A stretch of DNA of 64,000 bases from Rhodobiaceae bacterium UBA4490 (GTDB lineage: Bacteria; Pseudomonadota; Alphaproteobacteria; Parvibaculales; Parvibaculaceae): positions 21,258-85,257 of the forward strand of contig DGNO01000005.1 of NCBI GenBank assembly GCA_002389665.1, in the 5' to 3' direction. The notes under the pieces are model-generated. The model was not told the DNA's origin. It saw only the letters and a program-made list of their open reading frames with translations, and ran no database searches. The translations under genes and the position numbers were made by a program. Each line of letters opens with the position of its first letter. Position 1 is the stretch's first letter. Below, in pieces: positions 51,963 through 61,932 of this stretch.

Positions 51963-53006
51963 ATGGCAGTCAGGTCGGCGTTCGAAATGGGCGGGGTAGA
52001 TGTAGCGCCGGGCACCCGGCAGACCGTGCAACTGCCGCTCGGCGTCCTGTCTAATCACACGCCCATGACGCTGCCTGTTCAGGTCGTGCATGGCAGGCGG
52101 GAGGGCCCGGTGCTTTTCGTCAGCGCGGCGGTGCACGGGGATGAGATTATCGGCGTCGAAATCGTCCGCCGGCTTTTGCGCCAGCCCGCCTTGAAGCAGC
52201 TGCGCGGCACGCTCATCGCTGTTCCCATCGTCAATGCTTTCGGCTTCATCAACCATTCGCGCTATCTGCCGGATCGGCGCGATCTCAACCGCTGTTTCCC
52301 CGGCAGCGGCGACGGCTCCTTTGCCGGGCGCCTGGCGCATCTTTTCCTGAGCGAAGTGGTGGCGCGCGCCGATCTCGGCATAGATCTGCATTCGGCCGCC
52401 ATTCACCGCACGAACCTGCCGCAGATCCGCGTTTCTCCCTCGAAGCCGGAAACCATGGACCTCGCGCTGGCCTTCGGCGCGCCGGTCGTCATCACCTCGA
52501 AACTCCGCGACGGATCCTTGCGCGAGGCGGCAAAGGAAAAAGGCGTCGATGTGCTTCTCTATGAAGCGGGGGAGGGGCTGCGCTTCGATGAAATGGCGAT
52601 CCGCACCGGTGTTGCGGGCATTTTGCGCATCATGCACGGCCTCGGCATGGTGGCGCGCCGGGCCATTGCGCCGGCCCGTGTCACCTCCATCCTCTCCGCC
52701 AAAAGCAGCTGGCTGCGCGCGCCTGAGGGCGGCATTCTGCGCGCTTATAAAGGCATCGGCGCCATGGCGGAAAAGGGTGAGGTCGTCGGCGTCATTTCCG
52801 ATCCTTTCGGGGAAACGGATATAGAGATCGAAGCGGGCGAGCCCGGCCTTGTCATCGGCCGCACCAATCTGCCCATCGTCAATCAGGGCGATGCGCTCTT
52901 TCACATTGCCCGGGTGCGCAAGCCCGACACGGCGGAGGCAAGAATCGGCGCCCTGGCCGAGCAGCTCGGCGAGGCGGCGATCTTCGATGAAGACGAGATC
53001 ATCTGA
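51963..53006 (+). CDS. Succinylglutamate desuccinylase/aspartoacylase (M14-like) family protein
   Basis: 347 aa from ATG 51963 (AAGG just upstream). Zinc-binding motif VHGDEIIGVEIVRRL (His and Glu), the DLNRCFPG motif, a conserved Arg/Asn region RYLPDRRDLNR and the third ligand DLHSA are all visible. The enzyme family releases acyl groups from N-acyl amino acids. The C-terminal third adds a beta-rich domain (AKSSWLRAPEGGILRAYKGIG). It is a single gene. The substrate may be an N-acyl amino acid or an unknown amide; cytoplasmic, as no signal peptide is seen. Confidence 0.87.
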   Translation: MAVRSAFEMGGVDVAPGTRQTVQLPLGVLSNHTPMTLPVQVVHGRREGPVLFVSAAVHGDEIIGVEIVRRLLRQPALKQLRGTLIAVPIVNAFGFINHSRYLPDRRDLNRCFPGSGDGSFAGRLAHLFLSEVVARADLGIDLHSAAIHRTNLPQIRVSPSKPETMDLALAFGAPVVITSKLRDGSLREAAKEKGVDVLLYEAGEGLRFDEMAIRTGVAGILRIMHGLGMVARRAIAPARVTSILSAKSSWLRAPEGGILRAYKGIGAMAEKGEVVGVISDPFGETDIEIEAGEPGLVIGRTNLPIVNQGDALFHIARVRKPDTAEARIGALAEQLGEAAIFDEDEII

Positions 53007-53175
53007 GGGCGGATTGTCCAACGCAGACTGAAACGTCACGTTTTTGCAACAAAGGCGCGCAAAGCGTCCCTTTTGGCGCCCTCCAGGCCACGCGGACCGT
53101 TTGAATCCGGCTTATCGCCGCCTAGACTGTCCCGAACCGGCACATACCAACCTAGCCGGGTCTGGGGAGAGACAT

Positions 53176-53790
53176 ATGAAAAAGCAGCTTTTGAAAACGG
53201 CGGCGCTGTCCGCCTTGTTGGCAAGTGGCATGAGCGGCGGCGCGCTCGCCGAAGCGGCAACGCCGGGCCTTTATGTAAGCCTTGGCGCGGGCATGAACTG
53301 GCTGGACGATGCCGAAAGCGGCGGCCAAACCACCTCCTTCGATGAAGGGTTCATCATCAACGGCGCGCTCGGCTATGACAGCGGCGATATTTCGGAAATG
53401 GGTAAATACCGCCTCGAAGCGGAAATCTCTTGGAGCGAGAACGACACCGATACAGTCACTGCAGGCGGCGTGACGGGGAATGCCGGCGGCGAGGTCGAGC
53501 AATTCGGCTTCATGGTCAACGGCTATTGGGACTTCCTGCCGGGTGAACGGCTGCGTCCTTATGTCGGCATCGGCCTCGGTGTGACCGATCTCGATCAGAC
53601 CCTCACCGTGGGTGGTCTGACGGCGAGCGCGGACGGCACGGAATTCACCTATCGCGGGGCGCTGGGCGCGAGCTACGCGCTTGATGCCAATTGGGCGATA
53701 GATCTCGGCTACCGCTACACGGTCGTCAATGCCGACAATGACGACGCGGAAAACCATTCGGTGCTGACGAGCTTGCGCTACAAGTTCTAA
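53176..53790 (+). CDS. Outer-membrane beta-barrel protein (Omp25/OmpA-like)
   Basis: 204 aa from ATG 53176 with GGGAGAGA upstream. Signal peptide MKKQLLKTAALSALL... with cleavage after ALAEA (about residue 28). About eight strands in beta-hairpins follow, with LYVSLGAGMNWL at the start, GFMVNGYWDFLPGERLRPYVGIGLGVTDL in the middle, and a C-terminal strand ending in Phe (SVLTSLRYKF), the BAM-complex signal. This is the size of the Omp25/OmpA-like small barrel family. Likely structural or a small porin. A strong terminator follows. Confidence 0.85.
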   Translation: MKKQLLKTAALSALLASGMSGGALAEAATPGLYVSLGAGMNWLDDAESGGQTTSFDEGFIINGALGYDSGDISEMGKYRLEAEISWSENDTDTVTAGGVTGNAGGEVEQFGFMVNGYWDFLPGERLRPYVGIGLGVTDLDQTLTVGGLTASADGTEFTYRGALGASYALDANWAIDLGYRYTVVNADNDDAENHSVLTSLRYKF

Positions 53791-53811
53791 ACGGCACGCT
53801 TCTGTTCCGGC

Positions 53812-53843
53812 AAAAAGGGCGCGGAAAACTCCGCGCCCTTTTT
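53812..53843. terminator. Bidirectional terminator between barrel gene and lipoprotein gene
   Basis: GGGCGCGGA (53817-53825) pairs with TCCGCGCCC (53830-53838), with five A before and five T after. It serves the barrel gene (+) and the convergent lipoprotein gene (-), whose stop is at 53845. Confidence 0.93.
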
Positions 53844-53844
53844 G

Positions 53845-54426
53845 TTATTCGACTACTTGAATAAGTTTGGTTTCAAGCTTGGAAACGAGATCAGGAGCGT
53901 GTTGTTCGAGCGCCGATTTGGCTGCTGGAGTCCGGTCGATGATTTCGTATTTGACCCTGTCGTTCCGCCCGGTTACAGCGCTCCCGCCCAATCCTGAAAC
54001 CAGGATGCGGCCCGCGTGAATAACGTCCCCGGCTTTCACATCGAGAGGTGAAAGAGGAATACCTGTGGCCGGGTCGTAAGGCTTGACCGGGAGAAGTTCG
54101 CGCGGTTGAGCGAGGATGTCGCGGGAGACGATAATAAATTTGTACCGGCCGGGCGGGAGCCTGACGAAAAACTCTTTGTCGGCGGCCTTCTCGGGAAAGA
54201 TGTAATAGTGATTGGCGGTGGAACTTTCGTTTTGAAGATAGATTTTCACCAAATCGAGATCAGCTCCGTCCTTGGCGAAGGCGCTCATCAGAATGACGGC
54301 TTCGCGCGTTGGATCGATTTGTCCAGTAGGCTCTTTGATGGGATGTTTAGGGGCGCTGCTGCCGCATGCTGCCAAGAATGCAAGTAGTGCAAAAGCGAAG
54401 CCCGTCTTGAGAAGGCTTAAAGGCAT
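53845..54426 (-). CDS. Lipoprotein of unknown function
   Basis: 193 aa. The signal peptide ends in a lipobox, FLAACGSS (Cys about residue 21). The mature protein shows beta-strand-rich stretches (VRLPPGRYKFIIVSRD, then YDPATGIPLSPLDVKAGDVIHAGRILVSG) suggestive of a beta-sandwich, like the DUF2846-type or PEGA-like proteins seen in other bacteria. No catalytic residues are recognised. Its promoter is in an AT-rich stretch (54427-54470), unlike the rest of the window. The gene is convergent with the barrel gene. Confidence 0.7.
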   Translation of the reverse strand: MPLSLLKTGFAFALLAFLAACGSSAPKHPIKEPTGQIDPTREAVILMSAFAKDGADLDLVKIYLQNESSTANHYYIFPEKAADKEFFVRLPPGRYKFIIVSRDILAQPRELLPVKPYDPATGIPLSPLDVKAGDVIHAGRILVSGLGGSAVTGRNDRVKYEIIDRTPAAKSALEQHAPDLVSKLETKLIQVVE

Positions 54427-54495
54427 TTGATCGTCTCTCTTATATAAAACAAACCATTCATTATATTAATTCGAGCCTTTAAGGGTGCAAGCAAA

Positions 54496-54527
54496 GAAAA
54501 ACCCGGCCCTCTTGCGAAGGCCGGGTT
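54496..54527 (-). terminator. groESL terminator
   Basis: On the minus strand, AACCCGGCC pairs with GGCCGGGTT (54519-54527 with 54500-54508), then a T-rich tail (minus strand, 54493-54501). It lies about 45 nt beyond the groEL stop. Confidence 0.88.
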
Positions 54528-54572
54528 CTTTGTTCCGTGAGCTTTAGGCTCAGGGAGCATGACGGGGCATGA

Positions 54573-56243
<1,671 letters not shown>

Positions 56244-56297
56244 TCAAGGTCTAGTCTTGAGCGTTATCCTTAAAAGCGGTGCGCGGCAGGCGGCATG

Positions 56298-56329
56298 AAA
56301 AAAGCCGTCCTGCGAAAGCAGCACAGCTT
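56298..56329 (-). terminator. Terminator-like hairpin between groES and groEL
   Basis: Minus-strand arms AAGCTGTGCTGC and GCAGGACGGCTT (56302-56313 with 56318-56329) pair at ten to eleven of twelve positions with a TTTC loop, and TTTTTT follows (56298-56303). It starts one nucleotide after the groES stop. It could attenuate groEL relative to groES, or stabilise the groES 3' end. Such a hairpin in this place is unusual. Confidence 0.6.
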
Positions 56330-56330
56330 C

Positions 56331-56618
56331 TTATTCGATGATGCCGAGAATGTCGGATTCCTTCATGATCAGCAGGTCTTCGCCGCCGACCTTCACTTCC
56401 GTGCCGGACCATTTGCCGAAGAGCACCTTGTCGCCCTTTTTGACGTCAAGTTTCACGGTCTTGCCGGATTCGTCTTTGGCGCCCGGGCCAACGGCCACGA
56501 CTTCGCCCTGGGACGGCTTTTCCTGAGCCGTTTCAGGAATGATGATGCCGCCAGAGGTCTTGGTGTCCTCTTCAACCCGGCGAACGAGCACGCGATCGTG
56601 CAAAGGACGGAACTTCAT
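56331..56618 (-). CDS. groES: Co-chaperonin GroES
   Basis: 95 aa, standard length. It caps GroEL. Conserved: [11 protein letters not shown] at the N-terminus, the mobile loop [22 protein letters not shown] and the C-terminal [17 protein letters not shown]. The ATG at 56616-56618 has GGGAG upstream. Transcription comes from a TTGACA/TATTTG promoter followed by a CIRCE element, so it is under HrcA control. First gene of the operon with groEL. Confidence 0.98.
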   Translation of the reverse strand: MKFRPLHDRVLVRRVEEDTKTSGGIIIPETAQEKPSQGEVVAVGPGAKDESGKTVKLDVKKGDKVLFGKWSGTEVKVGGEDLLIMKESDILGIIE

Positions 56619-56677
56619 CTGAATGTCTCCCTTGAACCCCGTCTAAGAGATTGGAATTCATGAATTTTTCAAGATTG

Positions 56678-56704
56678 TTAGCACTCCCCTCATGTGAGTG
56701 CTAA
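56678..56704. promoter_or_regulatory. CIRCE element (HrcA operator)
   Basis: A perfect TTAGCACTC-N9-GAGTGCTAA in the groES leader, the canonical HrcA target. Heat-shock derepression of groESL by HrcA is expected. An hrcA gene is not in the window. Confidence 0.97.
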
Positions 56705-56718
56705 CAAAGGTCGCCGCA

Positions 56719-56747
56719 CAAATAGGGACATGCCCGGTCCCTGTCAA
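56719..56747 (-). promoter_or_regulatory. groESL promoter
   Basis: On the minus strand, TTGACA (56742-56747), 17 nt, then TATTTG (56719-56724). CIRCE starts 15 nt further on, so HrcA would bind at or just after the start point. Confidence 0.75.
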
Positions 56748-56777
56748 GAGAGCCCGGAGAGCGGCAGGGTGATTCTT

Positions 56778-57533
56778 TTATGACGCTTGCGGGACCGGCG
56801 GGTGCCGGGGGTTCGGGGACCCTGCGGCAGGCTCCGAAAAAGCGAGGACGGGCGCGCCTTCGTTCTGCCGGGCAAGATGGTCGCAAAGCGCGCCGGTGAA
56901 AAGGGCAAGGCCCAGCATTTCGAGGGTTTCTTCGCATATCGCGAGGAGCGCGACGAGCGGTGCTTCTTCTCCCCGGGCGGTGATGACATAACCGGAAGCC
57001 ATTTCAAGCCCGAGCGCCCCGCCGACAAAAAGCGCGCCCGAGGCGATAAAAAGCGCCGCGCTGCGCCGGGGCAGGGAAAGAAGGAAGGGCACCATGGCAA
57101 GGCCGAAGCCGCCCACAAGCACGAGGGCGGGCAGCACCCAGGCCCAGTAGAAGATGCCGCTCAGCCCGAACGCCCCGCGCAGGGGCTCAATAAACACCTC
57201 ATGGATGCCCGTTGCCTCATCGAGCGAGAGATAGGCAAAGGCCGCAGCCAGCGCGAGCCAGGAGCGGGTATGCCCGCGGCCTTGGCTTTCGGCCTGGCGG
57301 GCGGCCTGGCGGGCGGTAAGAAAAAGCAGACCGGCCGAAGCCATCATCATGAGCGAGGAATACCAGGCGCCGAAATTCATCTCCGAGTCGAGATTGAGGT
57401 GGCGCAGGTCTTTCAGCGCGGTGTCATAGCCGATCGCGCCGAGCGCGGCTTCGCGTGCCAGGGCAAGCCCGGCCAGTACCGCCGCGCCGGTAAAAAGCAG
57501 CCGCCACACGGCCCGCGCATTTATCCTCAGCAT
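56778..57533 (-). CDS. Integral membrane protein of unknown function
   Basis: 251 aa with about six or seven membrane helices (about 10-30, 58-78, 90-105, 128-155, 160-185, 200-225). Two conserved-looking motifs lie at or near helix ends: YLSLDEATGIHE and AICEETLEMLG, with acidic and His residues that could bind a metal or ligand. Family relatives are uncharacterised. It is separated from the groES promoter by about 30 bp and is not co-transcribed with it. It is divergent from the aat-like gene at 57626 (92 bp). Confidence 0.7.
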   Translation of the reverse strand: MLRINARAVWRLLFTGAAVLAGLALAREAALGAIGYDTALKDLRHLNLDSEMNFGAWYSSLMMMASAGLLFLTARQAARQAESQGRGHTRSWLALAAAFAYLSLDEATGIHEVFIEPLRGAFGLSGIFYWAWVLPALVLVGGFGLAMVPFLLSLPRRSAALFIASGALFVGGALGLEMASGYVITARGEEAPLVALLAICEETLEMLGLALFTGALCDHLARQNEGAPVLAFSEPAAGSPNPRHPPVPQAS

Positions 57534-57625
57534 CCGTCATCCCCGTTTGAGCAAATCATCTGGTCCCGCCCTTGCAAGACTTGGCTCAATTATCGGCCTG
57601 CAACCAAAGAGGGGGATAAGTGGTC

Positions 57626-58561
57626 ATGATTACGGGAGATTTCAGGCAAATACGCACGGGCGCCTTGCGGCGGCTCGGGCGTGAATTGTCCCAAAGCGGG
57701 AAGCTGGGGCGCGGCAAAAGCCTTGCCCTGTTTCAAAACGGGCTAAGAAAGCTTCTCGTTCTTTTGCTGTCGATGCGCGATGACGGCCCGCTCGGGCTGT
57801 TGGGGTTCGCGCGCATGGGGGTGGAAAAAGCACTGATGGCGCCGCAGGGCTTTTTCCAGCGCCGCCCGGAAAACGCTTATGCGCATCCCGACGGGCTGGT
57901 GGATCTCGGCGGCTCGATGAATGCGGCCCGCCTGATCGGGGCTTATGCGCAAGGGGTCTATCCCTGGAACCATGCAAGCCCGCTCAAATGGTGGTCGCCG
58001 TCGAAACGCGCCGTGCTGTTCTTCGGCGATCTGCGCATCGAAAAGAACCTGCGCCGCCTTCTGCGTCAAAAGCGTTACAGCGTCACCTTCGACGTGGATT
58101 TTGAAAGCGTGATGCGCGGCTGCGCCCGCCCGCGCCAAGGCCATCTGCCTATTACCTGGATCGGCGAGGAGACGGTGCGGGCTTACCGGCGGCTCTTCGC
58201 GCTCGGCCGCGCCCATTCCGTCGAGGTCTGGGACCGGGACGGCACCCTGGTCGGCGGCCTTTACGGCGTGGTGCAAGGCGGCGTCTTCGTCATCGAATCG
58301 CAATTCACCGAAATGCGCGACGCTTCCAAAGTCGGCTTCGTCACCCTGATGCGCCATTTGAAGGACTGGGGCTTCGTTGCCGCCGACGGCAAGGTGATGA
58401 CGGGTCATCTGAAGAATTTCGGCATGAACGAGATTTCCCGCTCCGCCTATCTTGGGCTTTTGCATGCAAGCCGCGAGCATCAGGTGCCGCAGATCTGGCT
58501 TGCCGATCCGGCACTCGATCCGGCGGAATGGAAACCGGAAGACGATTATCTGACGGTTTAA
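57626..58561 (+). CDS. aat: Leucyl/phenylalanyl-tRNA-protein transferase homologue (atypical)
   Basis: 311 aa from ATG 57626 (GTG 57620 is possible). The core YAQGVYPWNHASPLKWWSPSKRAVLFF, the TWIGEETVRAY segment, VEVWDRDGTLVGGLYGVVQGG, ESQFTEMRDASK (E224) and the R-S-A-Y end are those of Aat, which adds Leu/Phe to N-terminal Lys/Arg for N-degron decay. Two oddities: about 90 extra N-terminal residues (normal Aat starts near the LL-AYxxG motif), and the DCQ motif of E. coli Aat reads DGK (D254, K256). Canonical function is likely but reduced or altered activity is possible. It is followed by a terminator at 58581-58610. Confidence 0.78.
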   Translation: MITGDFRQIRTGALRRLGRELSQSGKLGRGKSLALFQNGLRKLLVLLLSMRDDGPLGLLGFARMGVEKALMAPQGFFQRRPENAYAHPDGLVDLGGSMNAARLIGAYAQGVYPWNHASPLKWWSPSKRAVLFFGDLRIEKNLRRLLRQKRYSVTFDVDFESVMRGCARPRQGHLPITWIGEETVRAYRRLFALGRAHSVEVWDRDGTLVGGLYGVVQGGVFVIESQFTEMRDASKVGFVTLMRHLKDWGFVAADGKVMTGHLKNFGMNEISRSAYLGLLHASREHQVPQIWLADPALDPAEWKPEDDYLTV

Positions 58562-58580
58562 GACCCTCCCTCTTTGGCAA

Positions 58581-58610
58581 ACGCCCCGGCCCATCCGCCG
58601 GGGCGTTTTT
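58581..58610 (+). terminator. Terminator of the aat-like gene
   Basis: ACGCCCCGGC (58581-58590) pairs with GCCGGGGCGT (58597-58606) around a CCATCC loop, followed by T's (58606-58610). Confidence 0.92.
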
Positions 58611-58665
58611 CGTTTCCGGCCCGAGCGTCTATAGTCCCGGCCAAGAAAACGGGAAGGGGAGAGAG

Positions 58666-59799
58666 ATGACAGGCTCATTCGTCAATGAAGCGCTGATCGG
58701 CAAGAAAGAGGGGGCAAGGGAGCTGGCAACCCCGGCGCTCGTCATCGACCTGCCGGCCTTCGAGCGCAATCTCCAAACCATGGCCGAGCATTGCGCGCGC
58801 GCCGGCCTTACGCTCCGCCCCCATGCCAAGACCCATAAATGCGCCGAGATCGCCCGCCGCCAGATCGCGGCAGGGGCGGTGGGCATTTGCTGCGCGAAAC
58901 TCGGCGAGGCTGAGGTCATGGCTAAGGCAGGTATCGAGAACATTCTCCTGACCTCGCCGGTCGTTCTGCCGCGCGCGGTGGAAAGGCTCATGGCGCTGAA
59001 TGCCCGCATTCCCGATCTTCATGTCGTGATCGATAGCGAGGAAAACGCCCGCACGCTTGAAGCGGCGGCGGAAAAGGCGGGCCGCCCGCTCAACGTGCTC
59101 GTCGATCTTGATATCGGGCTGCACCGCACGGGCATCGCCCCGGAAGCAGCCCCCGCGCTTGCCCGTTTCGCCGATGGCGCTAAGCACCTGCGCTTTAAAG
59201 GGCTGCAGGCCTATGGCGGCCACCTCATGCATATTGAAGAGTTTGCCGAGCGGCGCGAAAAGTCCTTGGCCGCCATGAGCGTGATGAAAAGCGTGAAAGA
59301 CGCGCTGGAGAAACAAGGTATCGCCTGCCCCATCATGACCGGCGGCGGCACCGGCACGTTCGACATCGACCCGGAGGCAAATGTCCTCACCGAGCTGCAG
59401 GGTGGTTCCTACATCTTCATGGACAAGCAATATAACGACGTGGAAGGGGCGAACGGCAACGTGCCTTTTGAGACCGCGCTTTACGTGCAGATGTCCGTCA
59501 TCTCCAACAACACCCCGCGCCTTGCGACAACGGATGCGGGCTTCAAATCTTTCGCCACCGACGCCGAGCCGCCCCTCCTGCGCTCCGGCGCGCCTGAGGG
59601 GGCGAGCTATTTTTTCTTCGGGGACGAGCAGGGCGGCATCCTTCTGCCGAAGGGCGAGAGCCTGCCGCTTGGCGCGGCGCTGACCGCCGTCACCCCCCAC
59701 TGCGACCCGACCGTCAATCTTTATGACGCCTATCACGTCGTGGAAGAAGGCGTCCTCACCGCCATCTGGCCCATCGAAGCGCGCGGGAGAAGTGCTTGA
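58666..59799 (+). CDS. D-threonine aldolase/DSD-type PLP enzyme
   Basis: 377 aa from ATG 58666 (GGGGAG upstream); an upstream extension is rejected because it overlaps the terminator. Alanine-racemase-like barrel with the PLP-lysine RPHAKTHKC, then GICCAKLGEAEVMAKAGI, VDLDIGLHRTGI and TGGGTGTFDIDPEA (phosphate-binding loop). The C-terminal HCDPTVNLYD has the metal-binding His and Asp typical of D-serine dehydratase / D-threonine aldolase relatives. It splits D-hydroxy-amino acids or eliminates water from D-serine. Substrate is not fixed. It is convergent with the ydcF gene. Confidence 0.87.
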   Translation: MTGSFVNEALIGKKEGARELATPALVIDLPAFERNLQTMAEHCARAGLTLRPHAKTHKCAEIARRQIAAGAVGICCAKLGEAEVMAKAGIENILLTSPVVLPRAVERLMALNARIPDLHVVIDSEENARTLEAAAEKAGRPLNVLVDLDIGLHRTGIAPEAAPALARFADGAKHLRFKGLQAYGGHLMHIEEFAERREKSLAAMSVMKSVKDALEKQGIACPIMTGGGTGTFDIDPEANVLTELQGGSYIFMDKQYNDVEGANGNVPFETALYVQMSVISNNTPRLATTDAGFKSFATDAEPPLLRSGAPEGASYFFFGDEQGGILLPKGESLPLGAALTAVTPHCDPTVNLYDAYHVVEEGVLTAIWPIEARGRSA

Positions 59800-59808
59800 C
59801 GCCCGCGC

Positions 59809-60615
59809 TCAAGGTGCCGGGAAGAGGGCGTCCGTTTTGCCGGTGAGGTAATAGGCGGTAAGGCCGAGCCATTCCTTGACGGCGAAGTCGGTAAAGGCGA
59901 TGCCGTCGGACGAAAAATAGAAGAAGGAGAAGGCATGCTCGCCGCCGGTTTGATAATCCACGGGGTAGGGCAGAACGTCGAACCCTGCCGCGCGGAAGGC
60001 GCCGAGTGCGCGGGGCATGTGATAGGCGGAGGTGACAAGGAGCCAGGGCGCGGCATCACCTGCGCCGAGCCCGGCGGCCATCGCCTTGGCATTCACCGCG
60101 TTCTCATGGGTGTTGCGCGAGTTCTTTTCGAGGAGGAGCCTTTCCGGCGCAACGCCGATCCCGGTCAAAATCTCCGCCATGATTTCCGCTTCCGAGGCGA
60201 TGGCCTCATCGCCCGGCAAGAGCGCGTTGTTGCCGCCGGAAAGAAGAAGCGGGATACCGGGATAGCGTTCGGCAAGCTGGTGCGCGGCCAGCAGCCGTTC
60301 GCCGCCAGAAAGAATGGCAGGCTCGCCGCGCGCTGCGCTCACTTCCATATGAACCGCGCCGCCAAGCACGATGATGCCGGCGGGCGCGCCCGTTATTTCC
60401 GCCCGCGAGATGCGGTCTTCGAGCCCCGCCATTAGAACCCGGCCAAGCGGCGAAAAGGAAATCACGAAAAACCCGCAGAGCCCCGCGGCGAGACAAGCGC
60501 GCCCCAGCTGCCGGAACCTGGTGAGCGACAGCGCAAAGCCGCCCGCGCTTAAAAACAGAAAAGCGGCGGAAGGCTGCAAAAAGAACCAGACGATCTTGGA
60601 CAGCGCGAAAAACAT
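59809..60615 (-). CDS. YdcF/ElyC-type DUF218 membrane protein
   Basis: 268 aa. Two N-terminal membrane helices (about 8-28 and 40-60) precede a DUF218 domain: IIVLGGAVHMEVSAA, LLLSGGNNALLPGDEAI, LLLEKNSRNTHENAVNA and the LLVTSAYHMPRALGAFRAAGF stretch. This matches the ElyC/SanA/YdcF group, in which E. coli ElyC affects envelope biogenesis. It is convergent with the DSD-like gene and divergent from nothing close; its start is 55 bp from the Gfo/Idh gene stop. Confidence 0.88.
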   Translation of the reverse strand: MFFALSKIVWFFLQPSAAFLFLSAGGFALSLTRFRQLGRACLAAGLCGFFVISFSPLGRVLMAGLEDRISRAEITGAPAGIIVLGGAVHMEVSAARGEPAILSGGERLLAAHQLAERYPGIPLLLSGGNNALLPGDEAIASEAEIMAEILTGIGVAPERLLLEKNSRNTHENAVNAKAMAAGLGAGDAAPWLLVTSAYHMPRALGAFRAAGFDVLPYPVDYQTGGEHAFSFFYFSSDGIAFTDFAVKEWLGLTAYYLTGKTDALFPAP

Positions 60616-60669
60616 GAAGCTCCTTTAAGCGGTCTTTGCGCAGAATACCGCCAAGCCCTCGCTAAACTC

Positions 60670-61845
60670 TTAAGCGCGGCCAAGCGCCGCGTGAAGCCGC
60701 TGCCAGAGCGGGGCGCAATCGACGATTTTGCCCTCCCGCATCGCCTGGTCCGCGGCCATAACGGTAAGCCCCGCCACCATCGCGTCATAGACCTGCACGG
60801 GAAAGGGCGCGCCCTCCAGAAGATGGGCAGCAAGGTCCTTGCCCATTTGCGGGTCCGAGCCGTAATGCTCATGAAGATTGCCGCCTACGGTCTCTTCCTC
60901 GCGCGGGCGGCGCCCGAAGGCTTCTGAATAGGTGAGCGTGTTCGTAACAAGATCGGCTTCGAGCGCGCCTTTCGTGCCCGCGAAATACCAGCGCCGCTGC
61001 AGGATGCCTGCATGGGTGTTGGTGTGGAAGGCAAGCTGCACGCCGTTTTCATAATGGATGAGCGCGGTTTGATGATCCACGGCATCGCCCTTTGAGCCGA
61101 AGACTTCGCTTGCCCCGTTCCAGCCGCCGGGCCAAAGCGAATAAGCGGCCTCGCCGCCCGGGTATTTTTCTTGCTTAAGCGCTTCATGCTCGGGCGTGAA
61201 AATGCGCCTTCCGCCGAAACTTGCAACCCGCGCGGGCAGCGCCCCGGCGAACAGCCGGTAAAGATCGAAATCATGACAGCATTTATCGAGCAGATAAGAG
61301 CCGCCATGGGCGCTGTCCCGCCGCCAGTCCCGCATCAAAAAGCCGCCATGTTCGGGATGAAGATGCTCGTTGCCTTCAAAGCTGATTAGCGTGCCGAGCT
61401 TTCCTTCGTCGAAATGGCGGCGCACTTCGCGCACAAGCGGAGAGGAGCGCAGCACAAGGCCGACCAGCACCGACGCCTCGCCATGATCGCGCAGGAGTTC
61501 GGCAAGCTCGAAGGTTTCTTCCGCCGTACGCACCACGGGCTTTTCGGTGAAGACCCGCACGCCTGCCTCAAGCCCCGCCTTGATATGGGCAAGGTGAAGG
61601 TGATTGGGCGAGCCGACCATCAGAAGGTCGGGCTTGGTTCCGGCGATGAGCGCCTCGACGCTGTCGAAGGGCGCGCCCGCCTCAATCCCGTGCTGCTCGA
61701 GCGAGGCAAGGCCTGCAGGCGCTGGGTCGGCATAACCGGCGATCTTCATGGAAGGGGCCGCGGCCAGCACATGGCGCAGCACGGTGGCGATGCGGTGGCC
61801 GAGCCCGGCCACGGCGATGCGGAATTCTTTTTGGGTTTTGCTCAT
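60670..61845 (-). CDS. Gfo/Idh/MocA-family oxidoreductase
   Basis: 391 aa. NAD(P)-binding RIAVAGLGHRIATVLRHVL at the N-terminus (a Rossmann fold with a G-x-G-x2 variant), the DLLMVGSPNHLHLAHIKAGL stretch, TEKPVV (conserved Lys-Pro) and a C-terminal sugar-binding half with KCCHDFDLYRLF (Asp-x-x-His type active site). Relatives oxidise sugars, inositols or nucleotide sugars. It is divergent from the phosphofructokinase gene at 61933 (87-bp gap). Substrate unknown. Confidence 0.87.
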   Translation of the reverse strand: MSKTQKEFRIAVAGLGHRIATVLRHVLAAAPSMKIAGYADPAPAGLASLEQHGIEAGAPFDSVEALIAGTKPDLLMVGSPNHLHLAHIKAGLEAGVRVFTEKPVVRTAEETFELAELLRDHGEASVLVGLVLRSSPLVREVRRHFDEGKLGTLISFEGNEHLHPEHGGFLMRDWRRDSAHGGSYLLDKCCHDFDLYRLFAGALPARVASFGGRRIFTPEHEALKQEKYPGGEAAYSLWPGGWNGASEVFGSKGDAVDHQTALIHYENGVQLAFHTNTHAGILQRRWYFAGTKGALEADLVTNTLTYSEAFGRRPREEETVGGNLHEHYGSDPQMGKDLAAHLLEGAPFPVQVYDAMVAGLTVMAADQAMREGKIVDCAPLWQRLHAALGRA

Positions 61846-61932
61846 GAGTGATGCGGGCGGGTCATAGTCTTGCAGATTATTTGTTCTATGCTTTCATGAA
61901 GCATATCAGAGCAGCTTCAGGTGGAGTAGCGC

